Assembly: GCA_016871725.1 (NCBI GenBank)
Contig: VHCL01000003.1
Location: 1 to 64,000 of the forward strand
Reading direction: 5' to 3'
DNA from: Verrucomicrobiota bacterium
Lineage (GTDB): Bacteria > Verrucomicrobiota > Verrucomicrobiia > Opitutales > UBA953
DNA length: 64,000 bases
A model generated the notes under the pieces. That model was not told where the DNA came from. It was given only the letters and a program-made list of their open reading frames with translations, and did not search any database. This document shows, one piece after another, positions 1 to 8,128 of this stretch. The position numbers and the translations under genes were made by a program. The number at the start of each line of letters is the position of its first letter. The first letter of the stretch is position 1.

Positions 1-2
1 TC

Positions 3-695
3 GCCGTGCTCGGCTGGGCCTGCAGCCGGGGCATCACGCCCGTGCCGGCGGCGAACCCGTCTTGTGTCCCCCGCATCAATCCCGTCACCGACCTCTGGGC
101 TCGTCTGCGGCTCATGCGGCTGGACCGGGATCTCTGGCGGGCCAGCTGGGGCAACGCCGGTTTCTTCTTCGTCGCCGCGCTGGTGCAGATGAACCTCGTC
201 ATCCATGCGCAGGATGTGCTGGCGCTGAGCAAGTCCCAGAACGCGTACCTCACGCTCTCGCTGGCCCTCGGCATCGGCTTCGGCAGCGTCACGGCCGGGT
301 ACGCCTCTCGGGGACGCATCGAGTACCGCCTCGTCCCGGCCGGTGCGGCAGGTCTTGCGCTGTGCGCGGTGCCGCTCGGCTTGGCCGGCGTCGGCCTGAC
401 CGGTTTCGTCGTCAGCCTCGTCGGCCTGGGCTTCTTCGCCGGCCTCTTCATCGTCCCGATCGCCGCCGTGTTGCAGCATCGGCCGGCGCCGGAGGACAAG
501 GGCGCCGTCCAGGGCGCCGCGAACGTGCTGAGTTTCGTCGGCATCCTCGGCGCCGCCGGCGTGCAGTGGCTGGCTTCGACCTGGCTGGGACTCACCTCCG
601 GGGAACTCTTCTGGGCTTGTGGCGCGGCCGCGCTGGCCACGGGCGCCTATGCCGCTATTTCTCGCGGCCGGTTCATCGAGGCCGAGCCTCGCTGA
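3..695 (+). CDS. MFS transporter, C-terminal half (5' end outside window)
   Basis: The frame is open to the left edge, so this is the end of a longer gene. A start at GTG 6 would be artificial. About 230 residues remain: a linker rich in Pro/Asn, then about six hydrophobic helices ending in a short basic tail. The pattern in which a P-E-D-K-G segment precedes a Gly-rich helix resembles the second half of LplT-type major facilitator proteins, which move lysophospholipids and are often linked to acyltransferases. The family call (MFS) is fairly safe; the substrate is a guess. It converges on gcvP with only 13 bp between stop codons and no visible terminator. Confidence 0.7.
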   Translation, partial: AVLGWACSRGITPVPAANPSCVPRINPVTDLWARLRLMRLDRDLWRASWGNAGFFFVAALVQMNLVIHAQDVLALSKSQNAYLTLSLALGIGFGSVTAGYASRGRIEYRLVPAGAAGLALCAVPLGLAGVGLTGFVVSLVGLGFFAGLFIVPIAAVLQHRPAPEDKGAVQGAANVLSFVGILGAAGVQWLASTWLGLTSGELFWACGAAALATGAYAAISRGRFIEAEPR

Positions 696-708
696 GGCGT
701 CCGCTCGC

Positions 709-3690
709 TCAGACCGTCGCCAGCACGCGCTGCTTGATCTCGGCGACGGGCATCGCGTTGAGCAGGACGGGCGAGAGGCGGTTCTCGTTGATCCGCGGGA
801 GCTCCGTGAGGTGCTCGCTGAGGACGAGGTTGCGGTTCGCGGCGACCTCGTCGACGCGGTCCACGGGCGTGAAGCGAGGGGTCGACTTGAGGACCTCGGG
901 ATTAGTGCGGATGAGCTCGCCGATGGCCAGCACGACCTCGGCGAAGCGGTCAAGCTCGTCCTTGGTGTAGGATTCGGTCGGTTCGATCATCAGGCCGAAG
1001 ACCTCGGGGAAGGCGACGGTCGGAGCGTGGAAGCCGAAGTCGAGGAAGAGCTTGCCGACACGGGCGATGATGCCGGCGCGCGGGATACCGGCGGCCTCGA
1101 TGCGCTTGAAGTCCTCTTCGGTGAGCGTGAGGATGAACTCGTGCATGCGCGGCACGCCGTCGGCTGCGGCCGGCAGGGACGGGAAGGACTTGCCGAGCTT
1201 CGAGAAGAGGTAGCGGCTGGAGAGGACGGACATCGCGGCCATGCGGCGGACGCCCTCCTTGCCGAGGCGCTGCAGGTAGGTGTAGACGCGCACCTTGTGG
1301 GCGAAGTTGCCCCAGTGGCGGTGGAAGGAGCCGATACTGTGCTTCGGCTTCACGGCCACGTAGGTGTCGCCGCGCTTCTCGATCTGGTAGCCCGGGAGGA
1401 AGTCGACGAGGCGCCCGGACACGGCCACGATGCCGTCGCCGGGGCCGCCGCCGCCGTGCGGGACGGTCCAGGTCTTGTGCAGGTTGTTGTGGACGGCGTC
1501 GACGCCGAGGGCGCCGAGGTTCACCCAGCCCGCGATGGCGTTCATGTTGGCGCCGTCCATGTAGACGAGGCCGCCGACGCGATGGATCTCGTCGGCCATC
1601 TTCTTGAAGTCGGTCTCGAAGACGCCGGAGGTGTTCGGGTTGGTCACCATCATGCCCGCGATGCGCGGACCGAACTCGGCGATCTTCGCGGCGAAGTCGG
1701 CCTGGTCGACCCGGCCGTCGGGGGCGGATTTCAGGAGCACGATGCCCGAGGGCGAGCCGTCGGGATTGCGCTTGGTGGCGTAGCCGGCCGTGGTGGCCGT
1801 GGCGAAGTTCGTGCCGTGGGCGGTCGTCGGGATGAGGATGATGTCGCGGTGCTGGCCATGGTGACGGTGGTAGGCCTGGAAGAGTTTGAGGCCGACGAGT
1901 TCGCCTTGGGCGCCGGCGACGGGCTGGGTGGTCAGGCCGGCGAGGCCGGTGACCTTGCGGAGCCATTCCTGGATCTGCCAGAGGAGCTCGAGCGAGCCCT
2001 GCGCGTCTTCGGCGGGCGCCTGCGGGTGCAGGCCGGTGAAGCCCGGCAGGCCTGCGGCCCAGTCGTTGATGTGCGGGTTGTACTTCATCGTGCACGAACC
2101 GAGCGGGAAGCAGCCGGTGTCGGGCGAGACGTTGAGTTCACCGAGCTTCGCGTAATAGGCCTTGAGTTCGGCGAGCGGGAAGGAGGGCAGGCCCACGGCG
2201 TCTTGGCGGAGCAGGCCGGCGGGGACTTCGGCGAGGGCCTTCGTGCCCGCGGACTGGCCGTACAGACCTTCGAAGAAGGCCACGAGCTGGTCGGTGTCGG
2301 CGGCGGTCTGGAGGTCGCTGAAGGATATCTTGAGCAGCGAGCAGTTGCAGGGGGTGCGTCCGGTGATGTCGACGCCCACGTGCAGTCCGGCGGCGCGGCC
2401 CTTGGCGATGACGGCGGCGGCCGGCTCGGGGAGCATCAGGCTGAACTCGTTCCAGAAGGCCTGGTCGGCGTAGCAGACCTTGAGACCCGGGATGTTGTGC
2501 AGCTTGGCGGCGGCGCGGCGGGCCTGGTCGCGGCCGGCGACGCAGGCGGCGGCCATGCCGGCTTCGCCGCGGGCGAGGATGGCGGCGCCGGCGATGGTGG
2601 CGATGAAGGCCTGGTTGGAGCAGATGTTGGACGTGGCCTTGTCCTTGCGGATGTGCTGCTCGCGGGTGGACATCACCATCACGATGCAGTCACGGCCGGC
2701 GTTGTCCTTGGCCTTGCCGACGAAGCGACCGGGAGTCTCGCGGACCTCGTTCTTCTTGTCGGCGTGGTGACGGACGGCGAAGATGCCGAGGCCGGGGCCG
2801 CCGAAGTTGGCGCCGATGGCGAGGTGCTGGCCTTCGCCGACGAGGATGTCGGCGCCCTTGCGGCCATACTGCGCGGGCGCCTTGAGGCCGCCGGTGGCGA
2901 GGAGCATCGGGTCGATGACCGCGATGGACTTCACGCCGGCGTCGGCGCAGGCGTCGGTCAGGACGTCGACGTCCTCGAGGAGCCCGAGGGCGTTGACCTG
3001 CGGGAAGATCACGGCGGCGAGCTGCTTGCCGAGGCGGGCGGCGGCGGCGGCGATGCCGGCGGCGGAGAGGCGGCCGGTCGCGTCCTCGGGGGCGAGGTAT
3101 TCCAGCTTCACCGTGGTGTCGGCGACGTGGGTGCGCAGGACTTCGAGGTCGGTCGGCAGGAGGTTGCCGGCGACGAGCACGGTGTTGGCTTCGGCGTCGC
3201 CCATGCGCACGGCGCAGACGGCGGCCTCGAAGAGCGCGCTGGCGCGGTCGTAGAGCGAGGAATTGACGGCTTCGAAACCGGTCAGCTGGGCGAGCGTGGA
3301 CTGGTAGATCCAGTGGGTGATCAGCGTGCCCTGCGAGCGCTCGGGCTGGTAGGGGGTGTAAGAGGTCGTCAGGTTACGGATCGAGCAGACGTGGCCGACG
3401 ATCTCATGCGTGCGGTAGACCTGGAGGCCGTCGCCGAGGAAGGCGGTCTTGACGGAGTTCTTCCGCGAGAGCGCTTCCATGCGGTCCGCCAGGGCCTGAT
3501 AGCTGAGCTCCTCGGGCAGGTCCTGGGGGCCGGCGAACTGCACCGCGCGGTCGATGTGCGCGTACATGTCCGGGAAGTCTCTCGACCCGACGGCGGCGAA
3601 CATCGCCTGGATGTCGGCTTCGGTCGCCGGGATGTAATGGCGGGCGAGTTCGCGGGAGATCTTGGACGGATCGTAGGGCAGTTGAGCCAT
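709..3690 (-). CDS. gcvP: Glycine dehydrogenase (decarboxylating), P-protein of the glycine cleavage system
   Basis: P-protein decarboxylates glycine using PLP and passes the aminomethyl group to the lipoyl H-protein. The product is about 993 residues, a fused P1-P2 single chain like the 957-residue E. coli enzyme. The PLP lysine is Lys739, in an H-K-T-W context followed by the Gly-rich P-H-G-G-G-G-P-G loop. The ATG at 3690 (MAQLPYDP) is preferred over an in-frame ATG 14 codons upstream because homology begins there; no Shine-Dalgarno motif precedes either. gcvT and gcvH are not adjacent, so the system is split. No glycine riboswitch is evident in the leader. Confidence 0.96.
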   Translation of the reverse strand: MAQLPYDPSKISRELARHYIPATEADIQAMFAAVGSRDFPDMYAHIDRAVQFAGPQDLPEELSYQALADRMEALSRKNSVKTAFLGDGLQVYRTHEIVGHVCSIRNLTTSYTPYQPERSQGTLITHWIYQSTLAQLTGFEAVNSSLYDRASALFEAAVCAVRMGDAEANTVLVAGNLLPTDLEVLRTHVADTTVKLEYLAPEDATGRLSAAGIAAAAARLGKQLAAVIFPQVNALGLLEDVDVLTDACADAGVKSIAVIDPMLLATGGLKAPAQYGRKGADILVGEGQHLAIGANFGGPGLGIFAVRHHADKKNEVRETPGRFVGKAKDNAGRDCIVMVMSTREQHIRKDKATSNICSNQAFIATIAGAAILARGEAGMAAACVAGRDQARRAAAKLHNIPGLKVCYADQAFWNEFSLMLPEPAAAVIAKGRAAGLHVGVDITGRTPCNCSLLKISFSDLQTAADTDQLVAFFEGLYGQSAGTKALAEVPAGLLRQDAVGLPSFPLAELKAYYAKLGELNVSPDTGCFPLGSCTMKYNPHINDWAAGLPGFTGLHPQAPAEDAQGSLELLWQIQEWLRKVTGLAGLTTQPVAGAQGELVGLKLFQAYHRHHGQHRDIILIPTTAHGTNFATATTAGYATKRNPDGSPSGIVLLKSAPDGRVDQADFAAKIAEFGPRIAGMMVTNPNTSGVFETDFKKMADEIHRVGGLVYMDGANMNAIAGWVNLGALGVDAVHNNLHKTWTVPHGGGGPGDGIVAVSGRLVDFLPGYQIEKRGDTYVAVKPKHSIGSFHRHWGNFAHKVRVYTYLQRLGKEGVRRMAAMSVLSSRYLFSKLGKSFPSLPAAADGVPRMHEFILTLTEEDFKRIEAAGIPRAGIIARVGKLFLDFGFHAPTVAFPEVFGLMIEPTESYTKDELDRFAEVVLAIGELIRTNPEVLKSTPRFTPVDRVDEVAANRNLVLSEHLTELPRINENRLSPVLLNAMPVAEIKQRVLATV

Positions 3691-3755
3691 GGAGGTGACG
3701 AAGGTTTTTGAAGGAGGAAACGGGTGTCGCAACCGCCCACCAAGGGAGGGTGGGG

Positions 3756-3783
3756 GTATTAGAGAATCAGGGTTTCGGCATAA
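3756..3783 (-). promoter_or_regulatory. Candidate promoter of gcvP
   Basis: On the minus strand TTATGC is followed after 16 nt by TAATAC. This would give a leader of roughly 60 nt containing a small GC-rich hairpin (3736-3754). The -10 is good and the -35 weak. Confidence 0.35.
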
Positions 3784-3835
3784 GGTTTGGCAACCCCTGC
3801 GGAGGCTTGTGAATAAGTCGTCGGACCGAGGTGCG

Positions 3836-3864
3836 TTGCCATCCGCGTCCGGGCCGCCATCGTC
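3836..3864 (+). promoter_or_regulatory. Candidate leaderless promoter of nth
   Basis: TTGCCA, 17 nt, ATCGTC, then 5 nt to the ATG at 3870. The -10 is poor, but the spacing matches that seen before many genes in the window. Confidence 0.35.
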
Positions 3865-3869
3865 GCCTG

Positions 3870-4499
3870 ATGACCAAGCAGGAACGAGCTGATTACGTGG
3901 GCAAGGAGCTCGCGAAGCTCTATCCCGAGACGCCCGTGCCGCTCGACCACACGGACGCCTTCACGTTGCTGGTGGCGGTGGTGCTGTCGGCCCAGTGCAC
4001 CGACAAGAAGGTCAACGAGGTCACGCCGGCGCTCTTCGCCGAGGCCGGCACGCCCGCCAAGATGGCCAAGATGACCGAAGCGAGGGTGCTGACGCTGATC
4101 CGTCAGCTCGGGCTGGCCCCGCAGAAGTCCAAGGCCCTCGTCGGCCTGGGCAAGATGCTCATGGCCAAGCACGGCGGGCAGGTGCCGCGGACCTTCGAGG
4201 CACTGGAAGAGCTTCCCGGCGTCGGCCACAAGACCGCCTCCGTCGTGATGGCGCAGGCCTTCGGCGTGCCGGCCTTCCCGGTCGACACCCATATCCATCG
4301 TCTGGCGAAGCGCTGGAAGCTCAGTCCCGGCAAGTCCGTCGAACAGGTCGAGAAGGACCTCAAGCGCCTCTTCCCCGAGGACAGCTGGAACCAGCTGCAC
4401 CTCCGGATCATCTTCTACGGCCGCGAGCACTGCACCGCGCGGGGCTGCGACGGCAAGACATGTGGGATATGCGGAAGGCTGAATAGAGTGCTGAATTGA
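3870..4499 (+). CDS. nth: Endonuclease III (DNA glycosylase/AP lyase)
   Basis: Base-excision repair enzyme that removes oxidised pyrimidines and nicks the abasic site. The 209-residue protein has the helix-hairpin-helix L-P-G-V-G-H-K with catalytic Lys121 and the V-D-T-H segment with catalytic Asp139, matching E. coli Lys120 and Asp138. The iron-sulphur region is odd: cysteines at 188, 193, 198 and 201 (C-X4-C-X4-C-X2-C), not the canonical C-X6-C-X2-C-X5-C. The last six codons and the stop lie inside a 12-bp repeat array, so the C-terminus seems to have been rewritten by the repeat. ATG 3870 is chosen because the upstream in-frame codons are Arg/Pro-rich noise. Confidence 0.93.
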   Translation: MTKQERADYVGKELAKLYPETPVPLDHTDAFTLLVAVVLSAQCTDKKVNEVTPALFAEAGTPAKMAKMTEARVLTLIRQLGLAPQKSKALVGLGKMLMAKHGGQVPRTFEALEELPGVGHKTASVVMAQAFGVPAFPVDTHIHRLAKRWKLSPGKSVEQVEKDLKRLFPEDSWNQLHLRIIFYGREHCTARGCDGKTCGICGRLNRVLN

Positions 4500-4624
4500 T
4501 CGCTGAATGGAGGGCTGAGTGGAGGACTGAATAGATTTAAAAACAGAATGAGGCGACTGGATCGCATCCATTCAGCCCTCCATGCGGTCCTCCACGCTGC
4601 CCTCAACTCAGTCCTCAATTCTGA
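4478..4624. repeat. Inverted pair of 12-bp tandem repeat arrays
   Basis: Five direct 12-bp units run from 4478 to 4537 (consensus GCTGAATGGAGG). Five more units run from 4565 to 4624 in reverse orientation. A spacer of about 27 bp, rich in A, lies between. The two arms can fold into one long imperfect hairpin. The array sits between the convergent ends of nth (+) and the thioesterase gene (-). Its first unit and part of the second encode the nth C-terminus and stop. It may act as a bidirectional terminator. I recognise no named repeat family. Confidence 0.85.
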
Positions 4625-4628
4625 TCTG

Positions 4629-5069
4629 TTACTTCACCAACGCCTCATGCTTCGCCCGGAACTCGTCGCTCCAGGCGGCGGGCTGATGGGTCGCGCCGTC
4701 CATGCGGCAGACGGTGCGGGAAGCCTTGGCGTGCAGGACGGTGAAGTCGGCGCTGCGGAACTCGAAGTCGACCGTGAGGCCCGCGGCGCGGACCTTGCGG
4801 ACGCTCATGATCAGCTTCACGTCGCACTCCGGGCGGATCGGCGCGAGGTAGTGCAGGTCGATGTCACGGACGACCACGTAGACGTCGGGGGCGACGGCCG
4901 GGTCGAGCGTGTCCTTGCCCATCATCGCTACGAACATCGTCTTCTGGGCGCGCTCCATCAGCAGCACGTAATGCGAGTGGTGGAGGATGCCGAGGCCGTC
5001 GGTCTGGTCGAACCAGGTCTTCATCGTGACGACGAAGGTCTTGTCGGGCTGGAGTCCGTCGGCGGGCAT
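4629..5069 (-). CDS. Acyl-CoA thioesterase-like hotdog protein
   Basis: A 146-residue single hotdog-fold protein. The start of the fold has the 4HBT-type pattern F-D-Q-T-D-G-L-G followed by H-H-S-H-Y, where an Asp plus the downstream His/Gly region forms the usual catalytic site for acyl-CoA hydrolysis. It lies 44 bp after oleD on the same strand, so it probably shares that operon and may hydrolyse fatty acyl-CoA or a beta-keto thioester in the same pathway; that role is inferred. The ATG at 5069 is preferred to an upstream one inside the oleD tail because the fold begins shortly after it. Confidence 0.8.
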   Translation of the reverse strand: MPADGLQPDKTFVVTMKTWFDQTDGLGILHHSHYVLLMERAQKTMFVAMMGKDTLDPAVAPDVYVVVRDIDLHYLAPIRPECDVKLIMSVRKVRAAGLTVDFEFRSADFTVLHAKASRTVCRMDGATHQPAAWSDEFRAKHEALVK

Positions 5070-5075
5070 GGGAAG

Positions 5076-5104
5076 AGGGATGCGGCGAAAGCCGCCCGGG
5101 GCAA
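5076..5104 (-). promoter_or_regulatory. Candidate leaderless promoter of the thioesterase gene
   Basis: Minus strand: TTGCCC, 17 nt, ATCCCT, then 6 nt to the ATG at 5069. It could let the thioesterase be made separately from oleCD. Confidence 0.35.
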
Positions 5105-5113
5105 GCGAACCCT

Positions 5114-6109
5114 TTACTTCTTCCGGAACGTCGCCGCCAGGCGGTCGAGTTCGGCCCACGTGTCGACGGCGGGCTTCAGGCCGAGGTCGCGGCGGGCGGC
5201 GGAGACGTCGTACCAGTGGTCCTTGGCGAGCTCGACGGCGACGAAGCGCGTCATGGGCGGCTCGCCCTTGAGCCGGCAGAGCGTCCAGACGCCTTCGAGC
5301 AGCGCGCCCAGCCAGTAGGCCGCGCGCTGGCTGATCCGACGGGTGACGGGCTTTTCGCCGGCGCCCACCAGCAGGCGGTTGATGAACTCCCAGAGCTTCA
5401 CGGGTTCGCCTTGCGAGAGGAAGTAGGCTTTCCCGTTCGCGCGGCCGGCGAGGAGCGCGTCGAGGGCGCCGAGGTGCGCGTCGGCCGCGGTGTCGACGTG
5501 GGTGACGTCGACTCGGTTCTCGCCGTCGCCGACGATGCGGAGCCGGCCGGCGCGGGCGCGGGCGAGAATCCGGGGAAAGATGTGCGGGTCGCCCGGGCCC
5601 CAGATCAGGTGCGGGCGGAGCGCGCAGACCTTGAGTTGGTCCGAGGCGGCCTTGAGCGCGACCTCCTCGGCGACCGCCTTCGTCTCCGCGTAGGCGCAGA
5701 GCCAGTTATCGCCGTAAGGCAGGGACTCGTCGGCGCCGCGGAAGGCCTCGCCGTTGAAGACGACGCTCGGGGTGCTCGTGTGCACGAGGGCGCGGACGCC
5801 GTGGGCCCGGCAGGCGGCGACGACGTGCGAGGTGCCGGCGACGTTGATGCGCAGGTATTCCTCCCACGGACCCCAGACGCCCGCCTTGGCGGCGACATGG
5901 AAGACGTAGTCGCAGTCCTTCGCCGCGGCGTCGACCGCCGCGCGGTCGCCGAGGTCGCCGCGATGGAACTCGACCTGACGGGCGAACTCGCCGGCGGGCG
6001 GGGTGCGGCCGAACACGCGGACGCGGTAGCCGCGCGCGAGGCAGCGGCGCGCCACGGCCTGACCGAGGAAGCCGGCGCCGCCGGTGACGAGGACGAGAGG
6101 GGTGTTCAT
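5114..6109 (-). CDS. oleD: NAD(P)-dependent 3-beta-HSD/epimerase family protein, OleD-like 2-alkyl-3-oxoalkanoate reductase
   Basis: An extended SDR of 331 residues. The N-terminal G-G-A-G-F-L-G binds the dinucleotide (residues 10-16). The catalytic Tyr140-X3-Lys144 pair and the T-S-T segment at 111-113 are present. The V-D-V-T-H-V-D segment in the C-terminal half is typical of OleD and related sterol dehydrogenases. OleD reduces the 2-alkyl-3-ketoacid made by OleA in long-chain olefin/beta-lactone biosynthesis. Its start overlaps the oleC stop (ATGA), so the two are translationally coupled; that linkage is the main argument for OleD over another 3-beta-HSD family member. Confidence 0.8.
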   Translation of the reverse strand: MNTPLVLVTGGAGFLGQAVARRCLARGYRVRVFGRTPPAGEFARQVEFHRGDLGDRAAVDAAAKDCDYVFHVAAKAGVWGPWEEYLRINVAGTSHVVAACRAHGVRALVHTSTPSVVFNGEAFRGADESLPYGDNWLCAYAETKAVAEEVALKAASDQLKVCALRPHLIWGPGDPHIFPRILARARAGRLRIVGDGENRVDVTHVDTAADAHLGALDALLAGRANGKAYFLSQGEPVKLWEFINRLLVGAGEKPVTRRISQRAAYWLGALLEGVWTLCRLKGEPPMTRFVAVELAKDHWYDVSAARRDLGLKPAVDTWAELDRLAATFRKK

Positions 6110-7752
6110 CGGGCGAGGCGGGCGGTCCACTCCTTCGCGAGCCGGAGGCGGTGGATCTTGGCGTTGTGACGGACGTCGACCGGCAGGGCGCGCTGGAAGA
6201 CGATGTGCTTCACGCGTTCGGCCAGCGGATTGACGCGGGCCAGCTCGCGCAGTTCGGCGATGAGGCGGGCGCGGGAGGCCTCATCCGCCGGGAAGGCGCC
6301 GGCGCGCGGTTCGACCACGAGCGCGGGGGTCTGCGCGGGGGCTTCGCCGAGACCGATGAGCGCGCAGCGGAAGACCTGCGGGTGCTGGCGGAAGGCCGGT
6401 TCGAGGGATTCCGTAGGCAGGTCGCCGTCGGGCGTGCGCACCTTTTCCACGCGTCGTCCCAAGAAGAACAGCCGTCCTGCCGCGTCGACCCTGCCTAGGT
6501 CGCCCATGCGATGCCAGACACGGTCGCCGTCGGCGATCTTCGCCCCACGGGTCGCCTCGGGCAGGCCGTCGTATTCACGGGTGACGCTCGGCCCCGTCGC
6601 GATGATCTCGCCGATCTCGCCGACGGCGCACAGCGTCGTGTCTGCGAGCGTGCCGACGGGGCCGTCCTTCTCGCGGATGACGCGGATCTCGACGCCGCTC
6701 ACCGGACGGCCCACGCAGGTGCCTTCACCGTGCAGGGCGCGTCGGCGCGCCTCGCCCAGGAGTTCGTCGGCCGTGATCGTCGTGACCGGCAGGCATTCCG
6801 TCGCGCCGTAGGGAGTGTGCGTGACGCAGTGCGGCGCGATGACGCGCAGCTTGGCGAGCAGTTCGCCCGAGACCGGGGCGCCGGCGATGAGCAGGCGACG
6901 CAGGTCGGGCAGCTGCAGGCCCCGTGCTTCGCAGTGGTCGGCGACCTTGCCCCAGATGGCAGGCGAGCCGAAGGAGCAGGTGACCTTCTCCGCGATCAGC
7001 GCCGCCACGAGCGGGGCGGGGTCGGCGGCGAGCGGCTTGGACGCGTCGAGGAGCGGCGTGACGGTCGTCGTCCCGAGGGCCGGATTGAAGAGCGCGAAGA
7101 GCGGCAGCATCGCCATGTCCGTCTCGCCCGGGCGGATGCCGTAGGTGGCTCGGACCAGTTCGATCTGCGCGTCGAACATCCCGTGCGTGTAGCAGACGCC
7201 CTTGGGGGCGCCGGTGGAGCCGGACGTGAACAGGATCGCCGCGAGCGCGTCGGGGCCGACCTCGGCCAGCGGACGAGGAGCCGCCGGGGGTACGGCGAGG
7301 GCTTGGCGCCAGGCGGAGCCGCCGACGGTCACGCGCGTGCGGAGGTCGAGGAAGGCCGCGAAGGGCAGGCGGCTGAGCAGGGTGGCCGCGCGGACGCCGA
7401 CGAGCGCGGTCGGGCGGGAGCGGCGGACGCAGTCGAGGAAGGCTGACCAGCCCATGCCGGGGTCGATCGCGACCGGCACGGCGCCGAGCTTCAGCAGGGC
7501 GAACATCCCCACGATCAGGTCGTGCCCGGGGCGGACCGCGAGCAGGACGCGGTCGCCGGCGGCGAGGCCGGCCCGGACGAGATACGCGGCCGCGGCGTCG
7601 CTCTCTTGGTCGAGTCGTCGGAAAGTACGGGACTCGTGGCGGACTTCCCCGGTCGGAAGGGCCGCGACGGGCGATTTAGTGGCCGGATCATCCGGACGCT
7701 CGGTGGCCGCGATCCGCAGATGACGGGCGACATTGCTTCCGGGGACGTTCAT
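6106..7752 (-). CDS. oleC: AMP-dependent synthetase family protein, OleC-like beta-lactone synthetase
   Basis: 548 residues of the acyl/aryl-CoA ligase superfamily. The ATP loop F-T-S-G-S-T-G-A-P-K-G is at 175-185, the T-P-Y-G-A-T-E motif lies in the middle, and G-D-L-G-R comes later. The M-P-L-F-A-L-F-N-P-A-L-G segment and the C-terminal V-D-x-R-H-N-A-K-I sequence are features I associate with OleC, which converts the 3-hydroxyacid from OleD into a beta-lactone. The ATG at 7752 follows a terminator-like hairpin. No oleA or oleB lies in the window, so the pathway is incomplete here or encoded elsewhere. Long-chain acyl-CoA ligase is the fallback call. Confidence 0.82.
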   Translation of the reverse strand: MNVPGSNVARHLRIAATERPDDPATKSPVAALPTGEVRHESRTFRRLDQESDAAAAYLVRAGLAAGDRVLLAVRPGHDLIVGMFALLKLGAVPVAIDPGMGWSAFLDCVRRSRPTALVGVRAATLLSRLPFAAFLDLRTRVTVGGSAWRQALAVPPAAPRPLAEVGPDALAAILFTSGSTGAPKGVCYTHGMFDAQIELVRATYGIRPGETDMAMLPLFALFNPALGTTTVTPLLDASKPLAADPAPLVAALIAEKVTCSFGSPAIWGKVADHCEARGLQLPDLRRLLIAGAPVSGELLAKLRVIAPHCVTHTPYGATECLPVTTITADELLGEARRRALHGEGTCVGRPVSGVEIRVIREKDGPVGTLADTTLCAVGEIGEIIATGPSVTREYDGLPEATRGAKIADGDRVWHRMGDLGRVDAAGRLFFLGRRVEKVRTPDGDLPTESLEPAFRQHPQVFRCALIGLGEAPAQTPALVVEPRAGAFPADEASRARLIAELRELARVNPLAERVKHIVFQRALPVDVRHNAKIHRLRLAKEWTARLAR

Positions 7753-7766
7753 GGCCTGCAAATGAA

Positions 7767-7788
7767 GAAGCCCCGAAACCGGGGCTTC
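7767..7788 (-). terminator. Hairpin downstream of the lipoprotein gene
   Basis: Perfect 9-bp stem (GAAGCCCCG) with a 4-nt loop. On the minus strand it is followed by TTCATTTG, a weak U-tract. It lies between the lipoprotein stop and the oleC start and may allow partial read-through into oleC. Confidence 0.65.
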
Positions 7789-7808
7789 TGCAAGGGCTAG
7801 TTGCCGGC

Positions 7809-8072
7809 TTAGTAGTCGGTCAGGGTCACCGCGCCCCAGAAGAGCGTGATGCGGTCGCCGGAGGTGGCGCGGCGAGTGGAGAACTCGCTCATGTTGGCGC
7901 CGACGGTGGCCTTCTGGTTCGGGGCGTAGGAGCCGGATTCGACGGTCACGAGGCCGAGGAAGTTGTGCGAAGGCTCCATCGAGACGTTCTTGCCGTGGTA
8001 AGGGGTGTCGTAGGTCGTGCAACCGACGAGGGCGGCGGAAGCGATTAGGGTAGCAAGGGCGAGCTGCTTCAT
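7809..8072 (-). CDS. Small putative lipoprotein
   Basis: 87 residues. The N-terminus is basic then hydrophobic and ends in a lipobox L-V-G-C with Cys18 as the predicted lipidation site. The mature part is about 70 residues, contains two Y/G/S-rich stretches and ends in an alternating polar/hydrophobic segment that may form beta strands. I do not recognise a family. It has its own promoter-like sequence and a terminator, so it looks monocistronic. Likely anchored in the outer or inner membrane; function unknown. Confidence 0.75.
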   Translation of the reverse strand: MKQLALATLIASAALVGCTTYDTPYHGKNVSMEPSHNFLGLVTVESGSYAPNQKATVGANMSEFSTRRATSGDRITLFWGAVTLTDY

Positions 8073-8088
8073 AATGGGGTGAGCGCCG

Positions 8089-8117
8089 ATGATTGGCGGG
8101 GGGTCGGGCGCTGACAA
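8089..8117 (-). promoter_or_regulatory. Candidate promoter of the lipoprotein gene
   Basis: Minus strand: TTGTCA, 17 nt, AATCAT, then 16 nt to the ATG at 8072. This would give a short leader of about 10 nt. Confidence 0.5.
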
Positions 8118-8128
8118 GTCAGAACCAT

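Noticed and set aside
619..3711. Very long plus-strand open frame opposite gcvP
   Set aside because: It is Val/Gly/Glu/Asp-rich, has no recognisable motif and mirrors the GcvP codons; high G+C makes such antisense frames common.
3691..3869. Glycine riboswitch in the gcvP leader
   Set aside because: I could not find the paired aptamer cores; only a small GC-rich hairpin is present.
3759..4571. Minus-strand frame starting in the 12-bp array, with a four-residue S-I-Q-P-type repeat
   Set aside because: The repeat is just the translation of the 12-bp units; the rest is antisense to nth.
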